Notes under the pieces: model-generated | What the model saw: only the letters and a program-made list of their open reading frames with translations | Database searches by the model: none | What the model was told of the DNA's origin: nothing | Assembly (NCBI GenBank): GCA_040878325.1 | Contig: JBBDMM010000012.1 | Coordinates: 123,153 to 187,152, forward strand | Length of the DNA: 64,000 nucleotides | Reading direction: 5' to 3' | Origin: Acidimicrobiia bacterium | Lineage (GTDB): Bacteria > Actinomycetota > Acidimicrobiia > Spongiisociales > UBA11373 | Position numbers and translations under genes: made by a program | In this document: piece after piece, positions 26,460 to 35,296 of the stretch | Layout of the letters: each line of letters begins with the position of its first letter | How positions within the stretch are numbered: the first letter of the stretch is position 1

Positions 26460-26681
26460 ATGGCGACATTCGACGTAGATGCCTTCAAGGAGCGCTTTCG
26501 GCGACGAGCCGAGGCGGTCAAAGAGCGCGGCGTTCCCCCCCTCGAAGGTGAAGCGCGTCGCAAGTTCCTCGCCGGGGCGCAACAGGACTTTGTCGACTAT
26601 TCGCTCGTTGCCGACGCCGCCGTCTCGGTCGAGGACGACGCGCTGGTGCTGCGAGTCCCCCTCGGCGACCAAGCGGGGTGA
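26460..26681 (+). CDS. Small soluble protein of unknown function
   Basis: A 73-aa acidic/basic mixed protein beginning MATFDVDAFKERFRRRAEAV. It has a helical N-terminal half, a DFVDYSLVADA segment and a strand-rich end. A GGAG site lies just upstream of the ATG, and TAGGCT about 30 nt upstream may be a -10 box. It lies between the ThyX-like gene and the bagA-like gene. No family recognised. Confidence 0.65.
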   Translation: MATFDVDAFKERFRRRAEAVKERGVPPLEGEARRKFLAGAQQDFVDYSLVADAAVSVEDDALVLRVPLGDQAG

Positions 26682-26731
26682 GGTGGGGAGCGAATAGCTC
26701 GCCCCCCACCGAAACGACGACGGGCCTTCTC

Positions 26732-26737
26732 TAACCT
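26732..26737 (+). promoter_or_regulatory. -10 element for leaderless bagA-like gene
   Basis: TAACCT lies 7 nt before the ATG at 26745, with no ribosome-binding site. It matches the csaA element exactly. Confidence 0.55.
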
Positions 26738-26744
26738 CTTTCGC

Positions 26745-27593
26745 ATGCTTGAACGGCGCCTCCTCATCGTCACCGGCAAGGGTGGGGCGGGCCGGAGCGC
26801 GCTGAGCGCCGCCGCCGCCATCCATGCGGCGAAGCACGGCAGGCAAGTGCTCGCCATCGGCATGACCGACGCCACCGGGCTCGGTTCCCACCTCCGGGTC
26901 CCGATCCTGGGCACGCAGCCCGCGTTGGTACGACCCGGACTTCACGCGCTGGCGGTCGATCCTGCGGCCGCCCTCGACGAGTATCTGCGGCTCCGCCTCA
27001 AGGTCCCTCGCTTTGGCCCGGCCACCAGGGCGTTTCGAGTGCTCGCGGAAACGGTGCCCGGAATCCGGGACACCGTGGTCATGGGCAAGATTCTTTTCGA
27101 GGCGACTCGCGATCGGTGGGATCTCGTGGTGGCCGACGCTCCTCCCACCGGGCAGGTCATGTCCTACCTGCGCGCCCCGGCGACGATCGAGTCGCTGGTC
27201 CCGAGAGGAAGGGTCAAGGAACAGGCCAGTTGGATGCGGATGACCCTGCATGACCCCGGCGTGACCGGCCTGATGATCACAGCCACGCCTGAGGAACTGC
27301 CTGTGGCTGAGACGAAAGAGACGCTGGCCGCCCTCGCCGCCGAGGGCTTGATCGAAGGCACCGCGGTGGTTGCGAACCGCGTCCTGCCACCCCTCAATAT
27401 CCCTGAGGAACGCATCGGTCGGGAACCTGCCGGGTCCCGGCGCGACGCCGCCACGCTCCACCTCGAGCTGGAGGCGGCACAGCGAGTTCATCTCGACCGA
27501 CTCAAACCCGACATGAGGTTTCCGCTGCTCTTCGGGCTGCGCACTCCCGGCGAGGTGGCAAGTCGGCTCTCGGAGCTCTGGGGAAACCAATGA
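26745..27593 (+). CDS. ArsA/Get3-like ATPase subunit A (BagA/Rv3679-like)
   Basis: A 282-aa member of the ArsA/GET3 SIMIBI ATPases. The P-loop is GKGGAGRS (11-18): the intermonomer signature Lys (K12) is kept, but the phosphate-binding Lys is replaced by R17. DAPPTG supplies the switch II/Walker B-like motif. The paired gene arrangement matches mycobacterial Rv3679-Rv3680 (BagA/BagB), which form a heterodimer implicated in stress and glycerol tolerance. There are no tail-anchor Cys pairs. It overlaps the next gene by ATGA. Confidence 0.85.
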   Translation: MLERRLLIVTGKGGAGRSALSAAAAIHAAKHGRQVLAIGMTDATGLGSHLRVPILGTQPALVRPGLHALAVDPAAALDEYLRLRLKVPRFGPATRAFRVLAETVPGIRDTVVMGKILFEATRDRWDLVVADAPPTGQVMSYLRAPATIESLVPRGRVKEQASWMRMTLHDPGVTGLMITATPEELPVAETKETLAALAAEGLIEGTAVVANRVLPPLNIPEERIGREPAGSRRDAATLHLELEAAQRVHLDRLKPDMRFPLLFGLRTPGEVASRLSELWGNQ

Positions 27594-28612
27594 CCACGAT
27601 CGTGCTGGTGGTGGGGGCAGGCGGAGTCGGCAAGACGACGATGGCCGCGGCGATCGCCGCCGCCGCGGCGCGCGACGGGGCGAAGACCCTCGTGCTCACG
27701 GTGGATCCCGCCCGGCGCCTGGCGGATGCCCTGGGGTTGGAACTGGGAAACCACCCCACGCCGGTCCCCGGCATCGATGGCCTGGAGGCGGCGATGCTCG
27801 ACGCCGCGGCCTCCTGGGAGGCGATCGTCCGAACCCACGCCAGCGGCCCCGTCGCCGACCGACTGGTAGCCAACCCGCTGTTTCGCGCCGTAGCCGACCG
27901 GTTCCCGTCGGGTCAGGCATACGCCGCGGCCGAGGAGATGACGACCCATGCCGACTCGGGGGTCTGGGACCTGGTGGTGGTGGACACCCCGCCGTCGTCC
28001 GGTGGAATCGACTTCCTGGCCTCGCCGCAACGGATGAGAGCGCTGGTGGCGGGCCGGGCCCTTCGTTGGCTCACCGGGCCCAAGCTCCCAGGCAGACGAG
28101 CCGTCTACTCCTTCACCGCCCGGCCCGCGCTTCGCCTCGCCGATGCCGTGCTGGGGGGTCCTCTGCTGGAAGATGTGGCCGAATTTCTGCTCGATCTGCG
28201 CGAAACCTATGACGGCATCTCCAAGCGGTCGCGGCAGGTGGAAACCGCGTTGCGACGGGCAAAGACCGTGATCGTGACCACTGTAGATCCAACCCCGATT
28301 CGGGAGATGGTCCGGTTCTTCGACGAGTTGCCGTCGTGGGCCGGGCGACCCCAGGCAGTCGTGTTCAACCGGGCGCTGCCCGCCGCCTGGGCTCACGCCA
28401 TCACCGACCCCGATGACGCCCTCGATGCCAATTTGGCGCGCTGGGGATTCGAGGCCGCCCGGCAGGAGGACATTCGTACGGAGATCTCGCTACGCCATGG
28501 GCTCATCCCCATCGTGGTCCCCTGGCTTGCGGAGATGCCGGCCGACCCCGTGGCTCTGGCAGCCGTCGCCGAGCAGGCAGGGGGTCTCGATCCGGAGAGC
28601 CTCACCCGCTAG
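27590..28612 (+). CDS. ArsA/Get3-like ATPase subunit B (BagB/Rv3680-like)
   Basis: The 340-aa partner of the preceding ATPase, with overlapping start codon. Its P-loop GAGGVGKTT (9-17) has the normal phosphate Lys (K15), but A10 replaces the signature Lys that reaches into the partner's site. LVLTVDPARRLADALG is the ArsA switch I region, and VVVDTPPSSGGIDFL is the switch II region. One subunit thus supplies the P-loop Lys and the other the signature Lys, so the heterodimer should contain a single competent composite ATP site. It ends 8 bp from the convergent dnaE. Confidence 0.88.
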   Translation: MTTIVLVVGAGGVGKTTMAAAIAAAAARDGAKTLVLTVDPARRLADALGLELGNHPTPVPGIDGLEAAMLDAAASWEAIVRTHASGPVADRLVANPLFRAVADRFPSGQAYAAAEEMTTHADSGVWDLVVVDTPPSSGGIDFLASPQRMRALVAGRALRWLTGPKLPGRRAVYSFTARPALRLADAVLGGPLLEDVAEFLLDLRETYDGISKRSRQVETALRRAKTVIVTTVDPTPIREMVRFFDELPSWAGRPQAVVFNRALPAAWAHAITDPDDALDANLARWGFEAARQEDIRTEISLRHGLIPIVVPWLAEMPADPVALAAVAEQAGGLDPESLTR

Positions 28613-28620
28613 GGGGTGCC

Positions 28621-31600
28621 CTAGGTGAGCACGGAGTCGGCGCCCAAGAGGGCCCGCAGCTCTGCGTATAGAGAACTCCTCGCCTCCACCGTGTGCTCCG
28701 GGCCGAGCCGGACCACCTTCTCGGCGGGCTTGCCTTCGAGGTGCAAGTAGACGGGCGTCGGACCCGGATGGTTCGACAGCACATCCTTGAGTCGATTCAC
28801 CAGGGTCACCGACATCCGATGGGCGGCGACCCGGAGGCGGACGACGCGCTCGGCGTCGATGTCGGGCTCGTGAATCTTCTGGGCAATGAACTTGAGGCTG
28901 TCGCCCCGCTGGTCGACCCGGCCGGCCACCACCAGTACCGCGTCGTCACGTACCAAAGGCCCGGTCTCGGCGACCGTCCGGGGAAACGCCAGCACCTCGA
29001 CGCTCCCCTCCAGATCCTCGAGCGTGAAATAGAGCATCAACTCACCGGCGCGGGTGTAGCGGCGGGTGACCGCGCTGACGATTCCGGCGATGCTGGCGAC
29101 AGTGCCGTCGCGGTGGTCCTCGAGCCCGGCGATCGAAGTGGTCGCCAGCGCCTTGAGTGCGGTCTCGATTCCGAACAACGGATGATCCGACACGTAGAGG
29201 CCGAGCATCTCCTTCTCGAACTGAAGCTTCACCTTCTTGTCCCACTCCATGTCGGGGATGTCGATGACCCCGGAGTGGGTCGACGGCTCCTCTGCGCCGA
29301 ACAACGAGAACTGGCCCATGTCTTCGGCCCGCCGCCGGGTAACCACCGCTTCGATCATCTGCTCGTGCACCGCCATCAGCCCCTTGCGGGGAGCGCCGGT
29401 GGAATCGAACGCGCCCGCTTTGATGAGTGATTCGATGGTGCGCTTGTTCAAAACCGACAAGTCGACGCGGTCGATGAAGTCCTGGAAGGACTCATAGACA
29501 CCGTTCTTGCGGCGCTCTTCGGTGATCAGCTCGACCACACCCTCACCGACGTTGCGAATCGCCGACAGGCCGAAGGGCACTGCCCCGTCCCGGGCCACGA
29601 AGTCCGACTCCGACGCGTTCACGTCGGGTACGAGCACTCGCACGCCCATCACCCGGCACTCGTTGAGGTACACGGCGGTCCGGTCTTTGTCGCGCTTGGC
29701 CGAGGTGAGCAACGCAGCCATGTACTCGGCGGGATAGTGAGCCTTGAGCCACGCGGTCTGATAGGCGATCAGCCCGTAGCCGACCGCATGGGGCTTGTTG
29801 AAGCCGTATCCGGAGAAATGGGCGATCAGGTCGAAGAGCTCCTTGCCCAGCTCTCGTGGATGTCCCTGCGCGATGCAGCCCTCGATAAACTGCTGCTCCT
29901 GCTCGGTCATCACCGACGCGATCTTCTTGCCCATCGACTTGCGCAGGCTGTCCGCCTCCTCCATCGAGTAACCGGCGATCAGCGCGGCCACCTGCATCAC
30001 CTGCTCCTGATACACGATGATCCCGTAAGTGTCGCCGAGCACCTCCTCCAACGCAGGGTGGAGATGGCCGATGGCGACCCTGCCGTTCTTTCGATCTGCA
30101 TAGAGGTTGTGAGTTCCTGCACCCATAGGCCCGGGCCGGTAGAGCGACAGCAGGGCGACGATGTCGTTGAACCGGTCCGGCTGGAGGTTGCGCATGAGCG
30201 ACCGCATCCCGGACCCCTCCAACTGAAAGACGCCCATCGAGTCGCCACGGGAGAGCATCTCGTAGACACGCGGGTCGTCGAGGGGCACGCCGTCGATGTC
30301 GGGCCGTTCGCCTCGCGTCTCCTGAATCAGCTCGAGGCATCGCTCGATCGTCGAGAGGTTGCGTAGCCCGAGGAAGTCCATCTTCAGCAACCCGAGACGC
30401 TCGATTGCATGCATTTCGAACTGGGTGACGACCTCGGCGTCCTCCCCCTTCTGCTGGATGGGCACGATGTCCGTGAGCGGGTCCGGGGTGATCACCACCG
30501 CAGCAGCGTGGATCGAGTCCTGACGGCGCAACCCCTCGAGCCCCAGGGCCGTATCGATCACCCGACGGGCATCAGGGTCGGAGGCGTACATCTCGCGCAG
30601 CCCCGAGGCGTTGGCATGCGAGTCCCGCAGACCAGAGTCGGCGTCGTCGGGCAGGTCATCGAGGCACTGCGCCAGGCTCGCCTCCCGGCCGAGGATGGGG
30701 GGCGGCATCGCCTTGGCGGTGCGGTCGCCCACGGCGTAGGGATAGCCGAGAACCCGGGCGGCATCACGCACGGCCTGGCGGCCCTTGATGGTCGAAAAGG
30801 TGATGATCTGGGCGACATGGTCGCTGCCGTATCGCTCCGACGCGTAGCGGATCATTTCGGCGCGGTAACGCTCGTCGAAATCCATGTCGATGTCGGGCAT
30901 CTCCCGCCGACCGGGGTTGAGGAATCGTTCGAAGATGAGCCCGTACGCGATCGGGTCGAGATCGGTGATGCGCAGGCAATAGGAGACGATCGACCCGCCC
31001 GCCGATCCTCGACCCGGACCCACCCTGATCCCCTGCTCGCGGGCATGCCGGATCAGGTCCCAGACGATCAGGAAGTAGGCGGGGAAGCCCATCTCGTCGA
31101 TCACCCGCAGCTCGTACTCGATCCGATCACGGATCTCGGTCGTCAGCGAATCCCCGTACCGGAACCGGGCGCCCTCCTCGACCAGGTCGCGCAGGTAGGC
31201 GTTCTCGGTACGCCCGGCCGGCACCGGGAAATTCGGCAGGAGGATGTTGCCGAAGTCCATCGTGACGTCGGCCCGCTCGACCACGAGAAGGGTGTTGTCG
31301 CAGGCTCCGGGGAAATCCTCGTCGGGGAACAGGCCGCGCATCTGGGCGGCGGTCTTCACGTAGTACCCCTCGCCCTGGAACGCGAACCGGCCTTCATCAC
31401 CCATCTGCGCTCCGGTTTGGATGCACAACAGGGCGTCATGCGCCTCGGCCTCGTCGACCCGGCTGTAGTGGCAGTCGTTGGTGGCAAGCAGTGGCGCCCC
31501 CAGTTCCTTGGCGATCGACAGGAGGTCGGGCAGCACCTTCCGCTGCGCCGCCACCCCATGGTCCATCACCTCGACGAAGAAGTTGTCCTTGCCGAAGATG

Positions 31601-32133
31601 TCCTGGTACATCGCGGCGGCCGACACCGCGGCCGTGTAGTCGCGTTGGCCACCGACATTCCCCTCCTCGGCCGAGGCATCCGGGGCAAGCAGTTGCGGAA
31701 CGTGTCCCCCGAGACATCCGGTGGTGGCGATCAAACCCTCCGAGTATTCGCTGAGCAGTTCCCGATCCATCCGGGGCTTGTAATAGAAGCCCTCGAGATA
31801 CGCCCGGCTCGCCAGCTTGACCAGGTTGCGGTAGCCCTGCTGGGTCACCGCGAGGAGAGTGATGTGGTACCGGATGTCATCGCGGCGAGCGGGACGATCG
31901 AACCGCGAACCTGGGGTCAGGTAGGCCTCCATCCCGATCACGGGGGTGACGCCGGCGGCGGTCGCCTGCTGGTAGAAGTCGACGGCGCCGTACAAGACGC
32001 CGTGGTCGGTAAGGCCTACGCCCGGTTGGCCATCCGCCACGACCGCCCGCATCACATCGGCGACCCGGGCCGCCCCATCGAGCATCGAGTATTCAGTGTG
32101 CAGATGCAGATGGGCGAAACCGCGTCCTGACAC
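28621..32133 (-). CDS. dnaE: DNA polymerase III alpha subunit
   Basis: The replicative polymerase subunit, 1170 aa. The N-terminal PHP domain starts HLHTEYSMLDG and continues LTDHGVLYG. The palm has VGPGRGSAGGSIVSYCL and the catalytic PDIDMDF aspartates. A C-terminal helix-hairpin-helix region and an OB-fold (GIVSAVTRRYTRAGELMLYF) follow. It is DnaE1-type, without an inserted exonuclease. The start is a GTG at 32133 with a GAGGAG site, and TGTAAT upstream may be the -10 box. The proofreading state of the PHP domain cannot be settled without alignment. Confidence 0.97.
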   Translation of the reverse strand: MSGRGFAHLHLHTEYSMLDGAARVADVMRAVVADGQPGVGLTDHGVLYGAVDFYQQATAAGVTPVIGMEAYLTPGSRFDRPARRDDIRYHITLLAVTQQGYRNLVKLASRAYLEGFYYKPRMDRELLSEYSEGLIATTGCLGGHVPQLLAPDASAEEGNVGGQRDYTAAVSAAAMYQDIFGKDNFFVEVMDHGVAAQRKVLPDLLSIAKELGAPLLATNDCHYSRVDEAEAHDALLCIQTGAQMGDEGRFAFQGEGYYVKTAAQMRGLFPDEDFPGACDNTLLVVERADVTMDFGNILLPNFPVPAGRTENAYLRDLVEEGARFRYGDSLTTEIRDRIEYELRVIDEMGFPAYFLIVWDLIRHAREQGIRVGPGRGSAGGSIVSYCLRITDLDPIAYGLIFERFLNPGRREMPDIDMDFDERYRAEMIRYASERYGSDHVAQIITFSTIKGRQAVRDAARVLGYPYAVGDRTAKAMPPPILGREASLAQCLDDLPDDADSGLRDSHANASGLREMYASDPDARRVIDTALGLEGLRRQDSIHAAAVVITPDPLTDIVPIQQKGEDAEVVTQFEMHAIERLGLLKMDFLGLRNLSTIERCLELIQETRGERPDIDGVPLDDPRVYEMLSRGDSMGVFQLEGSGMRSLMRNLQPDRFNDIVALLSLYRPGPMGAGTHNLYADRKNGRVAIGHLHPALEEVLGDTYGIIVYQEQVMQVAALIAGYSMEEADSLRKSMGKKIASVMTEQEQQFIEGCIAQGHPRELGKELFDLIAHFSGYGFNKPHAVGYGLIAYQTAWLKAHYPAEYMAALLTSAKRDKDRTAVYLNECRVMGVRVLVPDVNASESDFVARDGAVPFGLSAIRNVGEGVVELITEERRKNGVYESFQDFIDRVDLSVLNKRTIESLIKAGAFDSTGAPRKGLMAVHEQMIEAVVTRRRAEDMGQFSLFGAEEPSTHSGVIDIPDMEWDKKVKLQFEKEMLGLYVSDHPLFGIETALKALATTSIAGLEDHRDGTVASIAGIVSAVTRRYTRAGELMLYFTLEDLEGSVEVLAFPRTVAETGPLVRDDAVLVVAGRVDQRGDSLKFIAQKIHEPDIDAERVVRLRVAAHRMSVTLVNRLKDVLSNHPGPTPVYLHLEGKPAEKVVRLGPEHTVEARSSLYAELRALLGADSVLT

Positions 32134-32200
32134 CGATGCTCCTCAGAGAATTACAGGCGTGTGAGCAGAGGTTAGTCAGGGTCAGGCAGGGCCCGCCCCT

Positions 32201-32325
32201 GACCAACCAGCCACCAGTCTCCAGACTCCAGCCAGCCACGCTCTGTCGGTGGTGGTGAGCGTTCGGCCACTCGAACGGACCGTAACCCGTAGATCCGTCT
32301 GGCTGTCGGCTGTGGGCTGTGGGCC
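32201..32325. repeat. CCAGNCA/GGCTGTG heptad arrays between dnaE and the DUF2090 gene
   Basis: The left array (32201-32239) reads ACCAACC-AGCCACC-AGTCTCC-AGACTCC-AGCC. The right array (32299-32325) reads CTGGCTG-TCGGCTG-TGGGCTG-TGGGCC. The two are roughly inverted, 57 nt apart. Both have period 7. Unlike the others, this copy lies between divergent genes rather than behind a stop codon. TACAAT (32330-32335) just after the right array is a good -10 box for the plus-strand operon. Confidence 0.65.
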
Positions 32326-32368
32326 TTCTTACAATGTCGCTCGGACCACACCACGGAGTCAACCCATC

Positions 32369-33271
32369 ATGGACCTCGGCTATGACGGCGACCTGTTCCT
32401 GCTCGCGTTCGATCATCGGGGCAGCTTCAAGTCGAAGATGTTCGGGATCGAAGAGGAGAACGCAGCCGACACCGCCCGGTTGAGTTCAGCCAAACGGCTC
32501 GTTTGGGAGGGTTTCGAGTCGGCGATGGCCACCGGGCTGCCTGCAGGCGCCGGCGTGCTGGTCGACGAGGAGATGGGCGCCGACGTGGCGAGGGCGGCCC
32601 GCCGGGCGGGAGTCCCTTTGGCGATGCCCGTCGAGAAGTCGGGCCAGGACGTGTTCGACTTCGAGTACGGCGACGACTTCGGCGACCATATCGAGGAGTT
32701 CGATCCCACCTTTGCAAAGGTCCTCGTCCGATGGAACCCCGAGGACCACCCCGCGACGAAAGCGATCCAGGCCGAGCGCCTCGCCGCGCTCGGCACCTGG
32801 CTCCACGATCGAGGGAGAAAGTTCTTGTTCGAACTGCTCGTCCCGGCGTCGCCCCGCCAGAAGGAGCTCGTCGCCGGCGACATCGACGCTTACGACCGGC
32901 AGATCCGCCCCGCGCTGATGCTGGCGACAATCGAGGAGCTTCGCGCCGCAGGGATCGAGCCGGATATCTGGAAGATCGAAGGTATCGACGCTACCGACGA
33001 CTGCCGCTTCATAGCCGACCTGGTTCGTGCGGGCGGCCGGAACCGGGTTGCTTGCGTGGTGCTGGGCCGCGGCGCCGACGAGGCGAGGGTCGACCATTGG
33101 CTATCCGCCGCAGCACCCGTGCCCGGCTACTCGGGTTTCGCAATCGGCCGTTCGATCTGGTGGGAGGCCGTAGCCGGATGGCGGGATGAGCGGATCCCCA
33201 CCGCCGGCGCCGCGGCCCGGATCGGCGAGACCTACCGGCGCTTCATCGACGTCTATCAGACCTCCCGTTGA
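32369..33271 (+). CDS. DUF2090-family aldolase-like TIM-barrel protein
   Basis: A 300-aa protein, started at ATG 32369 because of the GGAG site 12 nt upstream. It opens with LFLLAFDHRGSF and has AMPVEKSGQ, KVLVRWNPEDHP, KFLFELLVP and DIWKIEGID, a barrel-like strand order. It resembles the DUF2090 domain found fused to the inositol-catabolism kinase IolC, a class I aldolase relative linked to 2-deoxy-5-keto-gluconate-6-phosphate cleavage. Candidate Schiff-base lysines are in MPVEKSG and WKIEG. It stands alone here, one base upstream of a phosphofructokinase, so a sugar-bisphosphate aldolase role is an inference. No other inositol genes are present. Confidence 0.75.
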   Translation: MDLGYDGDLFLLAFDHRGSFKSKMFGIEEENAADTARLSSAKRLVWEGFESAMATGLPAGAGVLVDEEMGADVARAARRAGVPLAMPVEKSGQDVFDFEYGDDFGDHIEEFDPTFAKVLVRWNPEDHPATKAIQAERLAALGTWLHDRGRKFLFELLVPASPRQKELVAGDIDAYDRQIRPALMLATIEELRAAGIEPDIWKIEGIDATDDCRFIADLVRAGGRNRVACVVLGRGADEARVDHWLSAAAPVPGYSGFAIGRSIWWEAVAGWRDERIPTAGAAARIGETYRRFIDVYQTSR

Positions 33272-33272
33272 G

Positions 33273-34289
33273 ATGCCCACGGTCGGACTTCTCACCGCCG
33301 GAGGGGACTGCCCGGGACTCAACGCAGCAATCCGGGCAGTCGTCGCGGCGGCGATCGCGGATGGGAATCGTGTAGTCGGCTTCCGTAACGGATGGGCGGG
33401 GACGATGGACGATGACACCATCGACCTCGACCGCGACAGGGTGCGCGGAGTCCTCGGACGCGGCGGCACGATTCTGGGCACCTCACGCCGGGACCCATTC
33501 GTTCATGGGAATGGCGCCGCTTCAATCAGTCCCGTCCTCGACAAGCACGGCGTCGGCACTCTCATCGTGATCGGTGGCGACGGCACCCTCCGTACCGCTG
33601 CCCGCGTGGAGGCCGAGGGGATTCCGGTGATTGGAATCCCCAAGACGATCGACAACGACGTGCCCGCCACTGACGTGTCCTTTGGATTCGACACGGCAGT
33701 CGAGATCGCAACGGAAGCGATCGACCGGCTCACCACTACCGCCGAAGCGCACAACCGGGTGCAGCTCGTCGAGGTGATGGGCCGCACCCAGGGATGGATC
33801 GCGGTTCACGCCGGCATCGCCGCCGGCGCGGACGTGATCCTGATTCCGGAGTTTCCGATGCCACTCGAGGAAGCCGCCAAAATCATCCGCGGGCGCCACG
33901 AGCGCGGGCGCAACTACTCGGTGGTCGTGGTCGCCGAGGGCATCGACAACCCCCGCGTCGCTCCGCTGCCAAAGGACGCGTACGGCTTCGAGAGACTCGG
34001 CGGCGTGGCATACGAGGTGGCTCCAATCCTCGAAGCGCTCACCGGATTCGAGACCCGGGTGACCGTCCTCGGCCACCTCCTGCGCGGCGGGAGGCCGACT
34101 GCCCGCGATCGGGTACTGGCAAGCCGGCTCGGGGCCGCGGCGATCGAGGCGGCGGCGCGGGGCGACCGCGGCGTGATGATGGCGGTGCGCGGCACCGCGA
34201 TCGTCCCCGTGCCACTGGCGGAGCTCGGTGACGAGCCCCGCGGGGTGCCGCGTGAGTTGTACGAGGTCGCCCGCACCTTCTTCGGGTGA
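33273..34289 (+). CDS. pfkA: 6-phosphofructokinase
   Basis: A 338-aa phosphofructokinase A-family enzyme, converting fructose 6-phosphate to the 1,6-bisphosphate. TAGGDCPGLNAAIRA is the N-terminal phosphate loop, PKTIDND carries the catalytic Asp, and VEVMGRTQGWIA the F6P-binding segment. GGDGT has the Gly typical of ATP use, whereas the Lys in PKTIDND is typical of the pyrophosphate-linked and group III enzymes. The phosphoryl donor is therefore uncertain. It is the second gene of an operon with the aldolase-like gene (1-nt gap). Confidence 0.94.
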   Translation: MPTVGLLTAGGDCPGLNAAIRAVVAAAIADGNRVVGFRNGWAGTMDDDTIDLDRDRVRGVLGRGGTILGTSRRDPFVHGNGAASISPVLDKHGVGTLIVIGGDGTLRTAARVEAEGIPVIGIPKTIDNDVPATDVSFGFDTAVEIATEAIDRLTTTAEAHNRVQLVEVMGRTQGWIAVHAGIAAGADVILIPEFPMPLEEAAKIIRGRHERGRNYSVVVVAEGIDNPRVAPLPKDAYGFERLGGVAYEVAPILEALTGFETRVTVLGHLLRGGRPTARDRVLASRLGAAAIEAAARGDRGVMMAVRGTAIVPVPLAELGDEPRGVPRELYEVARTFFG

Positions 34290-34297
34290 ACCGGAAG

Positions 34298-34392
34298 GCG
34301 CTATGCGCTATGCGCTATGCGCGAACGGTCAGAATCAACGCGACGAGCCAAGGCGCGCCGCGCATTGCTCATTGCTCGCAGTATTCATTGCG
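34298..34392. repeat. GCGCTAT / GCTCATT heptad hairpin between pfkA and rluD
   Basis: The left arm (34298-34324) is three perfect GCGCTAT units plus a partial. The right arm (34360-34392) is GCGCATT-GCTCATT-GCTCGCA. The reverse complement of the left arm agrees with the right arm at most positions. It lies between convergent genes, 8 nt after the pfkA stop and 25 nt after the rluD stop. Confidence 0.75.
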
Positions 34393-34417
34393 TGTCGCTC
34401 ACCGACCATCCCCATCG

Positions 34418-35296
34418 TCATAGAGCGTCGATCACTGCCTGGAGGTCGTCGGGCAACGGGCTTTCCACCTCCACCCGGGCTCCCGTGACGGGATGGTCGA
34501 AGGTCAGTCCGGCGGCGTGGAGAAACACCCGGGGAGCTCCCCGCCCGACCCCATACACCGCGTCTCCCACGACCGGCAGGCCGATCGCCCCTAGGTGGAC
34601 CCGGATCTGGTGGGTCCGGCCCGTCTCGAGCCGAAGTTCGAGCAGCGTGTGCTCTGCCCAAGTGCCGAGTGTGCGGTAGTGGGTGCGAGCCGGACGCCCT
34701 TCGGGATCGACCTTCATCTCCATCGGTCTTGCCCGATCGCGGCCGAGCGGAGCATCGATGGTCCCCGTGGGAATGGCGGGACGGCCCGCCACCAGCGCCA
34801 GATAGCGCCGTTCAATCGCGTGGGTGCGGATTGCCGTCCGCAGGCCTTCATATGCCGGCCAGTCGAGAGCAACGACGAGTAGGCCCGATGTCCCCCGATC
34901 GAGTCGGTGCACCAACCCCCATCGATCTTCTGCTCCGACTCCCCGAACCCGCGGCCAGCGATGGAGGATCCCCGCGGCGAGCGTTCCCGTTCGGTTGCCG
35001 GCACCCGGATGCGTGACTACCCCGCTCGGCTTGTCGACGACCGCCAGATGTGGATCCTCGTACCGCACCGCGAAGTCGACGATTTCCGGTTCCAGACTCG
35101 GGGCGGGCGCAGGCGGCTGGAATTCGACGACGCTGCCGGCCGCCAGCCGGCGTTTCGAGGTGGTGGACGCCCCATCCACCACTACTTCCCCGAGGTCGAC
35201 GAGTGCCCTCGCCTGTGCCCGGCTCAGCCTCCCCAGCCGGGCAACTATCAAGTCAGCCCGCTCACCGTCCAGCGCGGCCGGCACCTCGAACCTCAT
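34418..35296 (-). CDS. rluD: Large-subunit rRNA pseudouridine synthase, RluD family
   Basis: A 292-aa enzyme with an N-terminal S4 RNA-binding domain (about 10-60, ADLIVARLGRLSRAQARALV). The RluA-type catalytic domain has the active Asp in GLVHRLDRGTSGL and the ETGRTHQIRVHL motif. By family it isomerises uridines in 23S rRNA helix 69. The start ATG at 35296 overlaps the lspA stop (ATGA), the usual lspA-rluD coupling. Confidence 0.94.
   Translation of the reverse strand: MRFEVPAALDGERADLIVARLGRLSRAQARALVDLGEVVVDGASTTSKRRLAAGSVVEFQPPAPAPSLEPEIVDFAVRYEDPHLAVVDKPSGVVTHPGAGNRTGTLAAGILHRWPRVRGVGAEDRWGLVHRLDRGTSGLLVVALDWPAYEGLRTAIRTHAIERRYLALVAGRPAIPTGTIDAPLGRDRARPMEMKVDPEGRPARTHYRTLGTWAEHTLLELRLETGRTHQIRVHLGAIGLPVVGDAVYGVGRGAPRVFLHAAGLTFDHPVTGARVEVESPLPDDLQAVIDAL

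Noticed and set aside
30409-32130. 573-aa open frame opposite dnaE
   Set aside because: Antisense shadow of dnaE with no domain or membrane pattern.
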